Positions 52,018 through 61,774 of a DNA stretch of 64,000 bases are shown piece after piece; within the stretch, counting starts at the first letter, position 1; the number at the start of each line of letters is the position of its first letter. This DNA comes from Salininema proteolyticum (GTDB taxonomy: Bacteria > Actinomycetota > Actinomycetes > Mycobacteriales > Micromonosporaceae). The notes under the pieces are model-generated. The model was given only the letters and a program-made list of their open reading frames with translations. It ran no database searches and had not been told where the DNA came from. Location: NCBI RefSeq assembly GCF_042685645.1, contig NZ_JBHUNX010000001.1, positions 2,170,001 through 2,234,000 on the forward strand, written 5' to 3'. Both the position numbers and the translations under genes were made by a program.

Positions 52018-53228
52018 CAGGCCACCGGCAGGGAATGGACACCATAGACCGCCATGTCACTGCGCAGCGGAATGTCCTCATAGGGGACCGTCACCCGGAG
52101 GTCGGGGAACTCTTCGAAGAGCCTCTGCAGGCCGATGCGCATCTCGATGCGCGCCAGCTGCTGCCCTATGCATTGGTGGAGGCCGTGCCCGAAGGCCAGG
52201 TGGCCGCGCGGGTCACGGTCGAGGTCGAGTTCCTTGGGCCGGTCGAACTGCGACGGGTCGCGGTTGGCCGCGTGGAGGGCTACTGTTATGTGCTCCCCGG
52301 CGCGGATGAGCTTCCCCTCTATCTCGGCGTCCTCCTTGGCGATCCGCATGATGCCGTTGTGGGCGACCGTCAAGTACCGCAGCAGCTCTTCCACTCCCGT
52401 CCCCCAGAGCTCCGGGTCGGACGTCAGGCGGACCAGCTGCTCGGGGTGCTCGATGAGGGCGAGCGCGCCGAGACCCAGCATATTCGCGGTGGTCTCATGC
52501 CCCGCCACCAGCATCATCATGCCAACGCCGGCGGCCTCCTCGTCCGAGATGTCGGGGTCGGCGACCAGGTCGCTGAGCATGTCGTCGCCGGGCTCGGCGC
52601 GTTTGGCGGGAATGAGCCGGTGGATGTACTGGAGCATCCGCCCCATGGCCTCGTTGCGCTTTTCGACCGGCACCTCCAGGTCGAGCATGTCGGCGGAGCC
52701 CTGTTGGAACTCATCGCGGTCGCCGTAGGGCACGCCCAGCATCTCGCAGATCACGAGCGAGGGCACCGGAAGGGCGAACTCGGTGATCAGGTCGGCCCCG
52801 GCGCCCGCCGCCCGCAGGGCGGCGATCCGCTCGTTGACGATGTCGGCGATGCGCGGTTCCAGCTGTTTCAGCCTGCGGACCGTGAACACGCCGGTGACCT
52901 TGCGGCGCAGGCGGGTGTGCTCGGGCGGGTCGTTGAGGAGGAAGAATCCGGGCGGGGTCTGCTCAGAGAAGGAAACGAATATATGGGGCATCTCGGTCGG
53001 CGAGAGCCGGAACCTCTCTCCCGAGGCGAAGCGTTGGTCAACGAGGATCCTCCGTGCCTCGGCGTGGCCGGTGACGAGCCAGCCCTCCACCTCGTCGGGA
53101 TAGTACTTGATGCGCCGCATGGGCTGATCCTGCAGGTCCATGAGGGCCGACGGGGGATCGAACCGGGTCTCTCTCTGGTATGGCATCCCGAACGGGATGG
53201 TCGCTTGCTGTGTTTTCTGTTCAGACAC
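52014..53228 (-). CDS. Cytochrome P450
   Basis: A 404-residue monooxygenase. I-helix motif MLVAGHETTANMLGLGALAL, ExxR block VEELLRYLTVAHNGIMRIA, and heme loop AFGHGLHQCIGQQLARIEMR with Cys353. It resembles actinobacterial CYP105-like hydroxylases that act on hydrophobic substrates or natural products. GTG 53228 is preceded by GGGGG with proper spacing. The downstream ferredoxin overlaps. No biosynthetic enzymes accompany it except a methyltransferase 246 bp upstream on the same strand. Confidence 0.95.
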   Translation of the reverse strand: MSEQKTQQATIPFGMPYQRETRFDPPSALMDLQDQPMRRIKYYPDEVEGWLVTGHAEARRILVDQRFASGERFRLSPTEMPHIFVSFSEQTPPGFFLLNDPPEHTRLRRKVTGVFTVRRLKQLEPRIADIVNERIAALRAAGAGADLITEFALPVPSLVICEMLGVPYGDRDEFQQGSADMLDLEVPVEKRNEAMGRMLQYIHRLIPAKRAEPGDDMLSDLVADPDISDEEAAGVGMMMLVAGHETTANMLGLGALALIEHPEQLVRLTSDPELWGTGVEELLRYLTVAHNGIMRIAKEDAEIEGKLIRAGEHITVALHAANRDPSQFDRPKELDLDRDPRGHLAFGHGLHQCIGQQLARIEMRIGLQRLFEEFPDLRVTVPYEDIPLRSDMAVYGVHSLPVAW

Positions 53229-53474
53229 GATGGCCCCCAAAGGTGACTGGTTGTGCGATATGGGTCACGATTCTCCACAGGATAGGAGCCGATCACGCGA
53301 GATACAACATCATCGCAGGAGTTGTCGCAAACCTGACTTTCCTAATAGGACCCATCTCTCGCGCATGCTGCTGGACGGAGGGCCCCGAACGCGATCGGAA
53401 ACCCCTTCCACCGTGCGGCCATTAAAACAGCCGCACGGCCCATTTTCGACACAGACGCAGACCGGACACGCCGT

Positions 53475-54200
53475 CTATGGCGCCACGCCTCCGTAGACGG
53501 CGTGTCCGGCGTCCATCCAGTACACATCCACTTCGGAGAATCCGGCCTCCGTCAACCACGCCAGATGGTCCGGCAGCGTGGAGGGCTTGTCCATCGGGTC
53601 CGGGTAGTGGAAGTTGCTCCATTTCAGTTCGTGGAACTTCCGGTAGGCGGCGAGGTCCCCTCCTTCGGCGAGGCTCCGCTCCCGCACGGCGTCCTCCCAC
53701 GACCGCTTGGCCAGTTCGACGCCCCTCTCGCTCACCGGCTGCACGATATCGGCGATGACGAGCCGTCCGCCGGGCGCCAGCATCCGTCGCAGATCGCGGT
53801 AGAGGGCCTTCTTCTCCTCGCCGTCCAGATGGTGCAGTGCCAGGGAGGACACGACGGCGGAAGGGGCGGTGGCGCGATCGCGCCATTCCGTCGCGGCCAG
53901 GTCGAACCGTTCGGTCGTGAACCGCCCGCCGAACTCCGAGAGGTCTTCGCGAGCGCGGTCCAGCATCGTCGGACTCGCGTCCATGCCGACGACCCGGGCC
54001 TCCGGGCAGGCACGCAGCAACGCCCGGCTGAGCAGCCCTTGACCGCAGCACAGGTCCAGAATCCGGGCGTCCGGACCGTCGACGCCGGCCATCGCCGCAA
54101 CGACGTCCGCCTGCTTCTCGCGCTGGGGAACGAAAAAGTGCCCGTACTCGATGAACTCTTCGGAGTCGCCTTCGGACCATGCGACGTCGATCTCGGCCAT
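53475..54200 (-). CDS. SAM-dependent class I methyltransferase
   Basis: A 241-residue enzyme. Motif I ILDLCCGQGLLSRALL, post-I acidic GMDASPTMLDRARE, motif II AVVSSLALHHLDGEEKKALY, motif III LAPGGRLVIADIV. This is the UbiE/class-I fold. AGGAGG lies 7-13 nt before ATG 54200. The substrate is unknown. It is followed by the P450-ferredoxin pair, though a 246-bp gap makes an operon uncertain. Confidence 0.9.
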   Translation of the reverse strand: MAEIDVAWSEGDSEEFIEYGHFFVPQREKQADVVAAMAGVDGPDARILDLCCGQGLLSRALLRACPEARVVGMDASPTMLDRAREDLSEFGGRFTTERFDLAATEWRDRATAPSAVVSSLALHHLDGEEKKALYRDLRRMLAPGGRLVIADIVQPVSERGVELAKRSWEDAVRERSLAEGGDLAAYRKFHELKWSNFHYPDPMDKPSTLPDHLAWLTEAGFSEVDVYWMDAGHAVYGGVAP

Positions 54201-54336
54201 GCGGTGCCCTCCTCTTCGGCGCGGCCCGGGGAACCGGTCTCCCGGGCCTCCCCCGCCAATGTCGCACACCGGGCAGTTCGCCTCCACCGGTTTTCCGCCG
54301 TGGCCGCCCCCGGCCGTCGCGGCCTCCCCGGGCCGG

Positions 54337-56208
54337 TCAGTCCTCGGCGAGGACGATCACCTTGTCGCCCTGCTGGAACGAGATCTGCTCCGCCTTGTCG
54401 GGATTGAGCACGATGCCGAAGTCCGGTTCCCGCTTCGACCGGGAGGCCAGGCGGTAGCCGATCGCCATCTGTCCCCGGCGACGGGCCGACTCGACGACGG
54501 TGTAGAAGTTCACCGGCGTGTTCGGGCGGACGTAGCGGTCGGCCGGCTTGAGGTAGATCTCCGACCCGTCGGGGCTGAACAGCTGGGCGAACACCTGGGA
54601 CAGGTGCGGGTTCTCAGAGGTCTGGGTCAGCAGCAGGCTGATGAGCTTGTCGCTGACGATGAAGTCGTCGGCCTGGGTCACCTGCGCGAGGGACCGGTTC
54701 CTGTCGTCGGCCATCTCCGAGACCACCTTGAAGCGGGTGTTCGACCGCTCCGCCATGTCGCGCAGGTGCAGGAGCGTCACCAGGACGCGCGAGTCGGCTA
54801 TGCGGGGCTCCACGTCGTCGGAGCAGACGGCGATGATGTGGTCGTAGGAGCCCGGACCGAGGGTCTCCAGCAGGCGGCGGTCGGTGGTGTCGTCGCTGCG
54901 GAAGTTGAGTCCCTGGACGCGCATGGTCGGCCCGATCCCGCGGACCGCCTCGGCCGCCTCGGGGTGGTCGGTGACCACGTCCGTGACCGATCCCGGGGCC
55001 ACGTACTGGTCGAGCTGCTCCAGCACCTTGGGCGTCTTCGCGTTCCACCCGAGGATGAGTGTCCGTTCAGGACGGTTGGGAGCGTCGGCGACCGAGACCA
55101 TGGCGCCCTCGTCGATCGTCGGCTCCGAGCCGTCCAGTGCGATCGCCGAGTCGTCGGCGGCTACCAGGATGAGCCTGTCCCCCGGCTGGAGGACGGCCGA
55201 CGTGGGCGGATTGACGATGCACCGGCCGTCCTGCGTCATGACGCCGATGAGGGAGGAGGTCCGGTAGGCGTGCAGCGCCTGGGCGAGCGGACGTCCTTCG
55301 AGCCGGGGCTCCGCGACCATGTAGATCTCGTCGCCGTCGAAGTCGAGCAGGTCGGTGTAGACGACGGACAGGCCGGACTGGCGGCAGGTCTGCACCATCA
55401 GCCGGGCCATGAGGTCGTTGGCGTCGACCACGTGGGCGGCCCGCCCTCCGGCCAGGCGCGCGGCGGGAAGGTTGCGGCTCTCGCCGACCGTGCCCACGAC
55501 GTGGCAGGGCAGCGGGTCCCCTCCCTGGGTCACGGCCAGGAGACTGCGGACCAGCTGGGCGTCGGGGTCGTCCTCGTCGGAGGTGAGCAGGATGACGCTC
55601 TTCGCCTGGCCGGGGTTGACGATGGCGATGTCGCCGGGGTCGGCCGGGTCGCCGGTGCGGCAGACGACTCGGGTGGTCTTGAGGTCGGGGAGCTTGGAGC
55701 GGACCTCGTCCTCCATCTCGACCTTGTCGCGGTCGGCGAGGACGACCACGCACGCGTCCTTTTCGCTCTCGTTGGCCTCCACCAGTTCCGAGATGACGAT
55801 GAAGACCTGGTCTGACCAGCCGAGGATCACGGTGTGGCCCTTCTCCACCACCACGGAGCGGCCCTTGCGGAGCTCCTCGAGTTTCGCGTCCAGGCCGGTG
55901 GTCAACACGCCGACGAGCGAGGAGAGGATCACCAGTCCGCCGATGGTGGTGGTGAACATGACTATCATGAACGGGAGGTTCGACGTGTCGTCGCCGAGAA
56001 TGGTCCCCGCGTCGAGGATGTGGGCGAAGGAGGTCCACAGGTTGCCCGTGACGCCCTCGCTCCGGTCGACGGCGATCAGGAGGGCCCCGCCCAGCGCGGT
56101 GAGCGCCAGGGTGATGACCGTGAGCCATCCGATGAGCGCCTTGGTCCCCTTGGACATGGTGTTGTCGAACCAGTAGCGCGCCCGCTGTTTGAAGGAGAAG
56201 TCGGACAT
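54337..56208 (-). CDS. CASTOR/POLLUX-like ion channel with RCK-type domains
   Basis: A 623-residue protein. Two membrane segments near the start (ALIGWLTVITLALTALGGAL, LPFMIVMFTTTIGGLVILSS) flank a pore-like region (FAHILDAGTILGDDTSNLP). Two tandem Rossmann/RCK-like modules follow: HTVILGWSDQVFIVISELVE (first), RTLILGWNAKTPKVLEQLDQ (second), plus DRLILVAADDSAIALDG. This is the plan of CASTOR/POLLUX-related cation channels of plants and their bacterial relatives. The ion specificity (K+ or Ca2+) cannot be told from sequence. It stands alone, 356 bp from the divergent glycosyltransferase. Confidence 0.9.
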   Translation of the reverse strand: MSDFSFKQRARYWFDNTMSKGTKALIGWLTVITLALTALGGALLIAVDRSEGVTGNLWTSFAHILDAGTILGDDTSNLPFMIVMFTTTIGGLVILSSLVGVLTTGLDAKLEELRKGRSVVVEKGHTVILGWSDQVFIVISELVEANESEKDACVVVLADRDKVEMEDEVRSKLPDLKTTRVVCRTGDPADPGDIAIVNPGQAKSVILLTSDEDDPDAQLVRSLLAVTQGGDPLPCHVVGTVGESRNLPAARLAGGRAAHVVDANDLMARLMVQTCRQSGLSVVYTDLLDFDGDEIYMVAEPRLEGRPLAQALHAYRTSSLIGVMTQDGRCIVNPPTSAVLQPGDRLILVAADDSAIALDGSEPTIDEGAMVSVADAPNRPERTLILGWNAKTPKVLEQLDQYVAPGSVTDVVTDHPEAAEAVRGIGPTMRVQGLNFRSDDTTDRRLLETLGPGSYDHIIAVCSDDVEPRIADSRVLVTLLHLRDMAERSNTRFKVVSEMADDRNRSLAQVTQADDFIVSDKLISLLLTQTSENPHLSQVFAQLFSPDGSEIYLKPADRYVRPNTPVNFYTVVESARRRGQMAIGYRLASRSKREPDFGIVLNPDKAEQISFQQGDKVIVLAED

Positions 56209-56418
56209 CGGATGGTGTTCCTTTCAGGGTTGGCTCGGGAAGTGCGCCGGAGGGATGTCGGCGGCGCGCGGCCGGGTCTGCGGGAGGCGGTCGTCCACTA
56301 ATACCTTGGCACGTCCACTGGCACGCACCATCATCCAAACCTCACCGCAGGTGATCGCCGGTGGCGGGCGCGCGGTCCGAACGGGCGGAGGAGGATCGCG
56401 CGCGGTGGCGAAAACCGA

Positions 56419-56447
56419 TTGCGGACCGGCTCCGCCGTTCCTAGACT
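56419..56447 (+). promoter_or_regulatory. Sigma-70-type promoter of the glycosyltransferase gene
   Basis: TTGCGG (56419-56424), 17-bp spacer, TAGACT (56442-56447). Good matches to the actinomycete housekeeping -35 TTGACR and -10 TAGRRT. It lies 118 bp before ATG 56565. Confidence 0.6.
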
Positions 56448-56564
56448 GGCCCAGTGGCCGAACCGCCCAGGATGGACGGACGCCGAACGGCGTCGCGAGC
56501 CCGTGGAGCGGGCCCTCGGTCCACTTCGTTCTTCCCGCCTTTCCACGGAATCGAGTGATAGCCC

Positions 56565-57740
56565 ATGCAGAAGCGCCGCACCCATATCGCCATGGTCGGA
56601 ATCCCCGCCGTCAGCCACGTCTACCCGAGCCTCGAGGTGATCCGCGAGCTGGTCGCGCGCGGGCACCGGGTCACGTACGCCAACGACCCGTCTGTCGAGG
56701 CCCTCGTGACGGAGTCGGGCGCCGAGTTCGTGGCCAACACCTCCATCCTGCCCACACAGGACAACGACTGGCCCGAGGACCCCGTCGGCGCGATGAACCT
56801 CTTCCTCGACAACGCCGTCCAGTCCCTGCCGCAGCTGCACGAGTCCTATGACGGCGACGTTCCGGACCTCTACATGTACGACATAGGCGGCTACCAGGCG
56901 CGCGCCATCGCACAGCGACAGGGCCGCCCCGCACTCCAGCTGTCGCCGGCCATGGTCGCCTGGGACACCTACTTCGAGGAGGTCGGGAAACACATTCTCA
57001 GCCTGCCCGGAGCGGACGAGTACAGCGCGAAGTTCACGCGGTGGCTCACCGAGTGCGGAGTCTCCCCCACCGACGGAGTGGAGTTCTCCGGCGTCCCCGA
57101 GCAGGCCCTGGCGCTGATCCCCTCCGCCATGCAGCCGCATGCCGACCGGGTCGACACGGACAGGGTGACCTTCGTGGGCCCGTGCTTCGACCTCCGCGAG
57201 GGCGGGGACGGGTGGGCCCGCCCCGCCGACGCCGACAACGTCCTGCTGGTCTCCCTCGGATCGACCTTCACCCGCCGGCCCGACTTCTACCGCGAGTGCC
57301 TGAAGGCGTTCGGCGACCTGCCCGGTTGGCACGTGGTGCTCCAGATCGGGAAGTACGTCGACGCCGAGGACCTGGGAGAGATTCCCACCAATGTAGAGGT
57401 CCACTCCTGGGTTCCGCAGCGCGCCATCCTGGACGAGGCGGACGCCTTCGTCACCCACGCCGGGATGGGCGGTTCCAGCGAAGGACTGCTGGCGGGCGTT
57501 CCCATGATCGCGGTCCCGCAGGCGGCCGACCAGTTCATGAACGCCGACCGGCTGGTCGAACTGGGCGTGGCCCGCCGGATCGACACCGAAGACGCCACCG
57601 CGGAGGCCCTGCGGACCGCCCTGGAGGAACTGGTCTCCGACGGGAAGGTCGCGGAGCGCTCGGCCCGGATCCAGGCCGAGACGAAAGCCGAGGGCGGCAC
57701 GAAGCGGGCGGCCGACCTCATCGAGGCGCTTCTGGACTGA
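56565..57740 (+). CDS. Macrolide-type GT1 glycosyltransferase
   Basis: A 391-residue GT-B enzyme starting MQKRRTHIAMVGIPAVSHVY. The N-terminal acceptor half has PSLEVIRELVARGHRVTYA. The C-terminal UDP-sugar half has VLLVSLGSTFTRRPDFYREC, VHSWVPQRAILDEADAFVTH and the donor motif HAGMGGSSEGLLAGVPMIAV followed by PQAADQFMNADR. This is the MGT/OleD subgroup that glucosylates macrolides and other lipophilic phenols or alcohols, often conferring resistance. It has its own promoter. No macrolide cluster is visible nearby. Confidence 0.92.
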   Translation: MQKRRTHIAMVGIPAVSHVYPSLEVIRELVARGHRVTYANDPSVEALVTESGAEFVANTSILPTQDNDWPEDPVGAMNLFLDNAVQSLPQLHESYDGDVPDLYMYDIGGYQARAIAQRQGRPALQLSPAMVAWDTYFEEVGKHILSLPGADEYSAKFTRWLTECGVSPTDGVEFSGVPEQALALIPSAMQPHADRVDTDRVTFVGPCFDLREGGDGWARPADADNVLLVSLGSTFTRRPDFYRECLKAFGDLPGWHVVLQIGKYVDAEDLGEIPTNVEVHSWVPQRAILDEADAFVTHAGMGGSSEGLLAGVPMIAVPQAADQFMNADRLVELGVARRIDTEDATAEALRTALEELVSDGKVAERSARIQAETKAEGGTKRAADLIEALLD

Positions 57741-57745
57741 GGCGA

Positions 57746-57773
57746 CGGCGCGGTTCCGAACGGAGCCGCGCCG
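57746..57773. terminator. Hairpin terminator between convergent genes
   Basis: CGGCGCGG-TTCC…GGAG-CCGCGCCG inverted repeat, serving the glycosyltransferase and the convergent iron-transport operon. Confidence 0.6.
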
Positions 57774-57825
57774 ACCCCGGAACGGCGGTGCTCAAGGAGC
57801 GCGCCGACCGCGGTCCCGCCGTGGA

Positions 57826-59922
57826 TCAGGAGCGCGCCCTCGTCCTCCACAGCAGGTAGATGAAGTAGGGCGTGCCGATCATGGCGCACACGAGTCCGGC
57901 CGGAACCTGGGCCGGCGCGATGACCCAGCGCCCCAGGGTGTCGGCGACGGACACCAGTAGGATGCCGATCGCGGTCGCCACCGGCATGACCGCTCCCGTC
58001 TTGGACCCCACGACCGCCCTGGCCATGTGCGGGGCGACGAGTCCGACGAATCCGACCACGCCGACGGTCACGACCGCCGCGGCCGCCAGGACCGCCGAGA
58101 GCGCCAGCACGAGGAGGCGCGTGCGCTCCAGGCGGATCCCCACCAGGCGCGGCGTGTCCTCGTCCAGCGCCAGCAGGTCGATGTCGCGCCGGTAGGCGTA
58201 GAGGACCGGTGCTATGACCAGCAGCGCCAGGGACACCGGCGCGAGCCGTTCGAGCGTGCGCCCGTAGGTCGTGCCCGACAGCCACGTCATGACCTTGGGC
58301 GTGTTCCACGGATCGGAGTAGACGATGATGAGGACGACCAGCGCCGCGGCGATGGCGGACAGGCCGATGCCGATGAGCACCAGTCGGGCGGTGCTCAGTC
58401 CGCCCCTCCAGGCCAGCGCGTAGATCAGTCCGAAGGTGAGCAGCGCCCCTGCGGTGGCGACGCCCATGATCGCCCAGGTGCCGGAGTCCGGTGCCCAGGT
58501 GATGAGCGCGACCGCGCCGACGCTGGCCCCGCCGGTGACTCCGAGGACCCCGGGTTCGGCCAAGGGGTTGCGGCACGTCGCCTGGGTGACGGTTCCGGCG
58601 ACGGCGAGGGCCGCGCCGGCGAGCACTGCGGCGAGGACGCGGGGAAAGCGCTGGTCCAGCAGGAAGGTGTAGGCCGGCCCCGTGGTCCGCTGGAGCCAGT
58701 TGACGATGTCGCCGCCGAGGACGGTGGCGTCGCCGACGAGCATTCCGGCGAACATGGCCGCGACGACGGCCGTGAAGAGCCCCGCGACGAGGAGTGTGTA
58801 GCGGACCCTGCCCATGCCGGTGGTGCGGACGTCGGCGGAGTGGGAGCCGATGCCGGGGTCGGTGACACGGCGGGCCAGGTGGATCATGACCGCGGCGCCC
58901 ACGATGGTGGTGGCGACGCCGACGGGCACGACGAGGCTCACTTCGGCCCCCAGCGCCGCGCGCAGGAGGACGTCGGCGGTGAGGAGGACCAGCATTCCGG
59001 TCAGCGCGGCGAAGGGCACGAGGGAGCGGTGCGAGGTCAGTCCGGGCACGCGGGAGGCGATGGCGGCGGCGATGACGGGCGCGGTGAGGCCGACGAATCC
59101 GACCGGACCGGCGATCGAGACGGCGCAGGCGGCCAGGAGGAGCGAGACGACGATGGCGGTGAGGCGGGTGCGGCGCACGGGGACGCCGAGGCTGGAGGCG
59201 GTGTCGTCGCCGAGGCGCAGGACGTCGAGGCGCCCGCCCAGGAGGACGGCGATGACGAGTCCGGCGAGGACGATGCCCGCGGTGGCGGCGGTGGAGCCGA
59301 AGCCCGCCTGGCTGAGGTTGCCCGATCCCCAGGCGAAGAGGCCGGTGGTCTTCTCCTGGAAGAGGATGAGCAGGAGGTTGGTGAGGGCGGTGGCGGCCAT
59401 GGCGGCGGCGGAGCCGGCGAGGATGAGGCGGGTGGTGGAGGCGGTGCCCCCGCCGGAGACGAGGAGGACGAGTCCGGCGGTGAGGAGCGCTCCGAGGAAG
59501 GCGGTGCCGAGTCCGGGGAGGAAGGGGAGGCTGACGCCGAAGGCGGCGCTGGCGGTGACGGCGAGGTAGGCGCCGGCGTTGACCGCGAGGGTGTCGGGGC
59601 TGGCGAGTTTGTTGCGGGCCACCGACTGCAGGAGCAGCCCGGAGGCTCCGAGCGCGGCGCCGACGGCCAGGGCGGCGGCGACGCGGGGGAGGCGGGAGGC
59701 GGTGAGGATCTGGAGCGTCAGGTCGTCTCCGCTGCCCGTGGCCAGGTCCCAGAGGTCGGCGATGCCGACGCTCGAGGTGCCCTGGGTGAGGTGGTACGCC
59801 GCCAGAGCGAGGACCGCCGTGGTCGTGAGGACGAGGGCCGCGGCGGTGGCCGATCGGTTCGTCTGCGGTGTCTTGGCGGACGGGGCCGTGCGGCCCCGCT
59901 CCGGCGGCGCGAGTGTGTCCAT
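57826..59922 (-). CDS. Fused FecCD-type iron-siderophore permease
   Basis: The 698-residue protein is two FecCD permease units joined in tandem, as in FhuB. The N-terminal half begins after MDTLAPPERGRTAPSAKTPQ with LPRVAAALAVGAALGASGLL and AGPVGFVGLTAPVIAAAIAS; the C-terminal half repeats the pattern with FPRVLAAVLAGAALAVAGTV and GVVGFVGLVAPHMARAVVGS. About 20 membrane segments. It imports ferric siderophore with the binding protein and ATPase. Its start overlaps the binding-protein stop by one base (TGATG). Last gene of the operon. Confidence 0.93.
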   Translation of the reverse strand: MDTLAPPERGRTAPSAKTPQTNRSATAAALVLTTTAVLALAAYHLTQGTSSVGIADLWDLATGSGDDLTLQILTASRLPRVAAALAVGAALGASGLLLQSVARNKLASPDTLAVNAGAYLAVTASAAFGVSLPFLPGLGTAFLGALLTAGLVLLVSGGGTASTTRLILAGSAAAMAATALTNLLLILFQEKTTGLFAWGSGNLSQAGFGSTAATAGIVLAGLVIAVLLGGRLDVLRLGDDTASSLGVPVRRTRLTAIVVSLLLAACAVSIAGPVGFVGLTAPVIAAAIASRVPGLTSHRSLVPFAALTGMLVLLTADVLLRAALGAEVSLVVPVGVATTIVGAAVMIHLARRVTDPGIGSHSADVRTTGMGRVRYTLLVAGLFTAVVAAMFAGMLVGDATVLGGDIVNWLQRTTGPAYTFLLDQRFPRVLAAVLAGAALAVAGTVTQATCRNPLAEPGVLGVTGGASVGAVALITWAPDSGTWAIMGVATAGALLTFGLIYALAWRGGLSTARLVLIGIGLSAIAAALVVLIIVYSDPWNTPKVMTWLSGTTYGRTLERLAPVSLALLVIAPVLYAYRRDIDLLALDEDTPRLVGIRLERTRLLVLALSAVLAAAAVVTVGVVGFVGLVAPHMARAVVGSKTGAVMPVATAIGILLVSVADTLGRWVIAPAQVPAGLVCAMIGTPYFIYLLWRTRARS

Positions 59923-60908
59923 CAGTCGGTGTAGATCTCTTCGAGGACGTCGAGGAACTGGAGCGTGGCGGAGGGTCCGCCGAAGGTCCAGGTTCCGGCG
60001 GGCAGTTCGCGGACCATGTCCTTCTCGATGAAGTTCATGTCCTGCCAGATGGCGTTGTCCTTGAGCCCGTCGGTCAGCGCGCTCTCGCCGTCGGAGTTGG
60101 AGTAGATGAAGAACAGGTCGGTGTCCTGGAACTTCGCGAGACCTTCGACGTCGGAGTTGCCCAGGCCCCAGGCCTCGTCGACTTCGCCGTCCCAGAGGTT
60201 CTCGAGTCCGACCTCCTTGGCGACGGCGCCGAGGTTGGAGCCCTCGCCGAAGAGGCGGACGGTGACTGTGGAGTCCTGTTTGGATCCGTCTCCCATGAGG
60301 AAGGGAACGTCGGCGTTGTCGGAGGCGGCGATGGCCTCCTCGACCTCCGCCAGGCGGGTCTCGACCTTGCCGAGAAGCTCGTCGGCCTCGGCCTCCTTGC
60401 CGGTGAGGGCGGCGATGTCGGTGGTGTCGGAGGCGGAGTTGCCCAACTGGTCCTCCACGTCGGTGCCCTGGGTCATGAAGACGGGGACGAACTTCTCGAT
60501 CGACTCGACGACCTCGGTCTTGCGGGCGCCGGTGGCGATGACGAGGTCGGGCTCTAGTTCGGCGATGGCGTCGACGGATGGCTCGGCGCGGGTGCCGACG
60601 TCGACGGTGCTCTCGGGCAGCGGTTCGACGCCGCCGACCCAGGTGGAGTAGCCCTCGGCGTCGGCGACTCCGGCGGGCTCGACGCCGAGGCTGATCAGGG
60701 TCTCGGCCTCGCGCCATTCGAGCGCGACGACGGTCTGGGCGGGGCCGTCGAGCTCGACGTCGGTGCCGGTGGCGTCGGTGACGGTCACGGGGTCGCCGGC
60801 GGCGTCCTTGTCACTGCCGCCGCCGCTTTCGCTGGTGCCGCAGGCGGAGGTGAACGCCAGGCCCACCGCGCCCGCGGAGAGCAGGGCAGTCTTCAGTAGG
60901 GTCTTCAT
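59922..60908 (-). CDS. Iron-siderophore ABC transporter substrate-binding lipoprotein
   Basis: A 328-residue lipoprotein with signal MKTLLKTALLSAGAVGLAFT and lipobox TSAC. The FhuD/FepB type-III fold is shown by VVALEWREAETLISLGVEPA and AIAELEPDLVIATGAR. It captures the ferric siderophore for the permease. ATG 60908 follows AAGGA; ATG 60935 would give a 9-residue extension with no site. Second gene of the operon. Confidence 0.92.
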   Translation of the reverse strand: MKTLLKTALLSAGAVGLAFTSACGTSESGGGSDKDAAGDPVTVTDATGTDVELDGPAQTVVALEWREAETLISLGVEPAGVADAEGYSTWVGGVEPLPESTVDVGTRAEPSVDAIAELEPDLVIATGARKTEVVESIEKFVPVFMTQGTDVEDQLGNSASDTTDIAALTGKEAEADELLGKVETRLAEVEEAIAASDNADVPFLMGDGSKQDSTVTVRLFGEGSNLGAVAKEVGLENLWDGEVDEAWGLGNSDVEGLAKFQDTDLFFIYSNSDGESALTDGLKDNAIWQDMNFIEKDMVRELPAGTWTFGGPSATLQFLDVLEEIYTD

Positions 60909-60953
60909 GGGTGTCCTTCGTGATGGTGGTTGCAAACGGGCTGAAGGGGAAGG

Positions 60954-61769
60954 TCAGGCCGCCGTGAGGGCCCGGCGGGACCGGTGCCGGCTCACCGGTC
61001 GGCAGGTGAGTCCGCCCTCGTCGCGGTCCACGTCGATGGCGATGCCGTAGACGTCGCTGAGGTTCTCGGAGGTGAGGACCTCGTCGGGGGTGCCGGCGGC
61101 TCTGATCTCGCCGCCGTGCAGCAGCACGATCGTGTCGGCCACGGCGGCGGCCTGGTTGAGGTCGTGCAGGACGACGCCGACGGCGGTGCCGTGGTCGTCG
61201 GCCAGGTCGCGGACGAGGTCGAGGGTCTCCATCTGGTAGCGGAGGTCCAGGTGGTTGGTGGGCTCGTCGAGCAGGAGCGTGTCGGTGTCCTGGGCGAGCG
61301 CGGTGGCGAACCAGACGCGCTGTTTCTCTCCGCCGGACAGTGCTTCGACGCCACGGTCGGCCATGTGCTCCACTCCGCACAGTTTCATGGCGCGTTCGAC
61401 GACGGCGGCCCCTTCGGCGTCGCCGTGGCGGAAGCGCCCGCGGTAGGGGTGGCGCCCGTAGGCGACGACGTCGGCGACGGTGATGCCGCCGGGGGCGGGC
61501 CTCGACTGGGAGAGGAGCGCCACGGAGCGGGCGAACTCTTTGGGGTGCAGGGTGGAGGAGTCGGTTCCGTCGGGGAACGAGACGGTGCCGGCGTCGGCGC
61601 GGTGCAGGCGGGCCAACCCCCTGAGCAGGGTCGACTTCCCACTGCCGTTGGGCCCGATGAGGACGGTGACCCGTCCGGGCTCCACGGCGAGGTCGGCACC
61701 GTGCACCACCTCTTTGTCCCTATAGGAGAGACGCAGTCGCGCCCCTCGCAGTCCAGCGCGATCCGGCAT
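60954..61769 (-). CDS. Iron-siderophore ABC transporter ATP-binding protein
   Basis: A 271-residue ATPase. Walker A LIGPNGSGKSTLLRGLA, signature ALSGGEKQRVWFATALAQ, Walker B TLLLDEPTNHLDLRYQ, H-loop VVLHDLNQAAAVAD. Belongs to the FepC/FhuC subfamily. First gene of the operon, whose promoter carries an iron box. The 45-bp gap to the binding protein is small. Confidence 0.95.
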   Translation of the reverse strand: MPDRAGLRGARLRLSYRDKEVVHGADLAVEPGRVTVLIGPNGSGKSTLLRGLARLHRADAGTVSFPDGTDSSTLHPKEFARSVALLSQSRPAPGGITVADVVAYGRHPYRGRFRHGDAEGAAVVERAMKLCGVEHMADRGVEALSGGEKQRVWFATALAQDTDTLLLDEPTNHLDLRYQMETLDLVRDLADDHGTAVGVVLHDLNQAAAVADTIVLLHGGEIRAAGTPDEVLTSENLSDVYGIAIDVDRDEGGLTCRPVSRHRSRRALTAA

Positions 61770-61774
61770 AGAAG

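Noticed and set aside
58027..59934. Plus-strand 635-codon open frame opposite the FecCD permease
   Set aside because: Gly/Glu/Asp-rich antisense shadow of membrane-segment codons.
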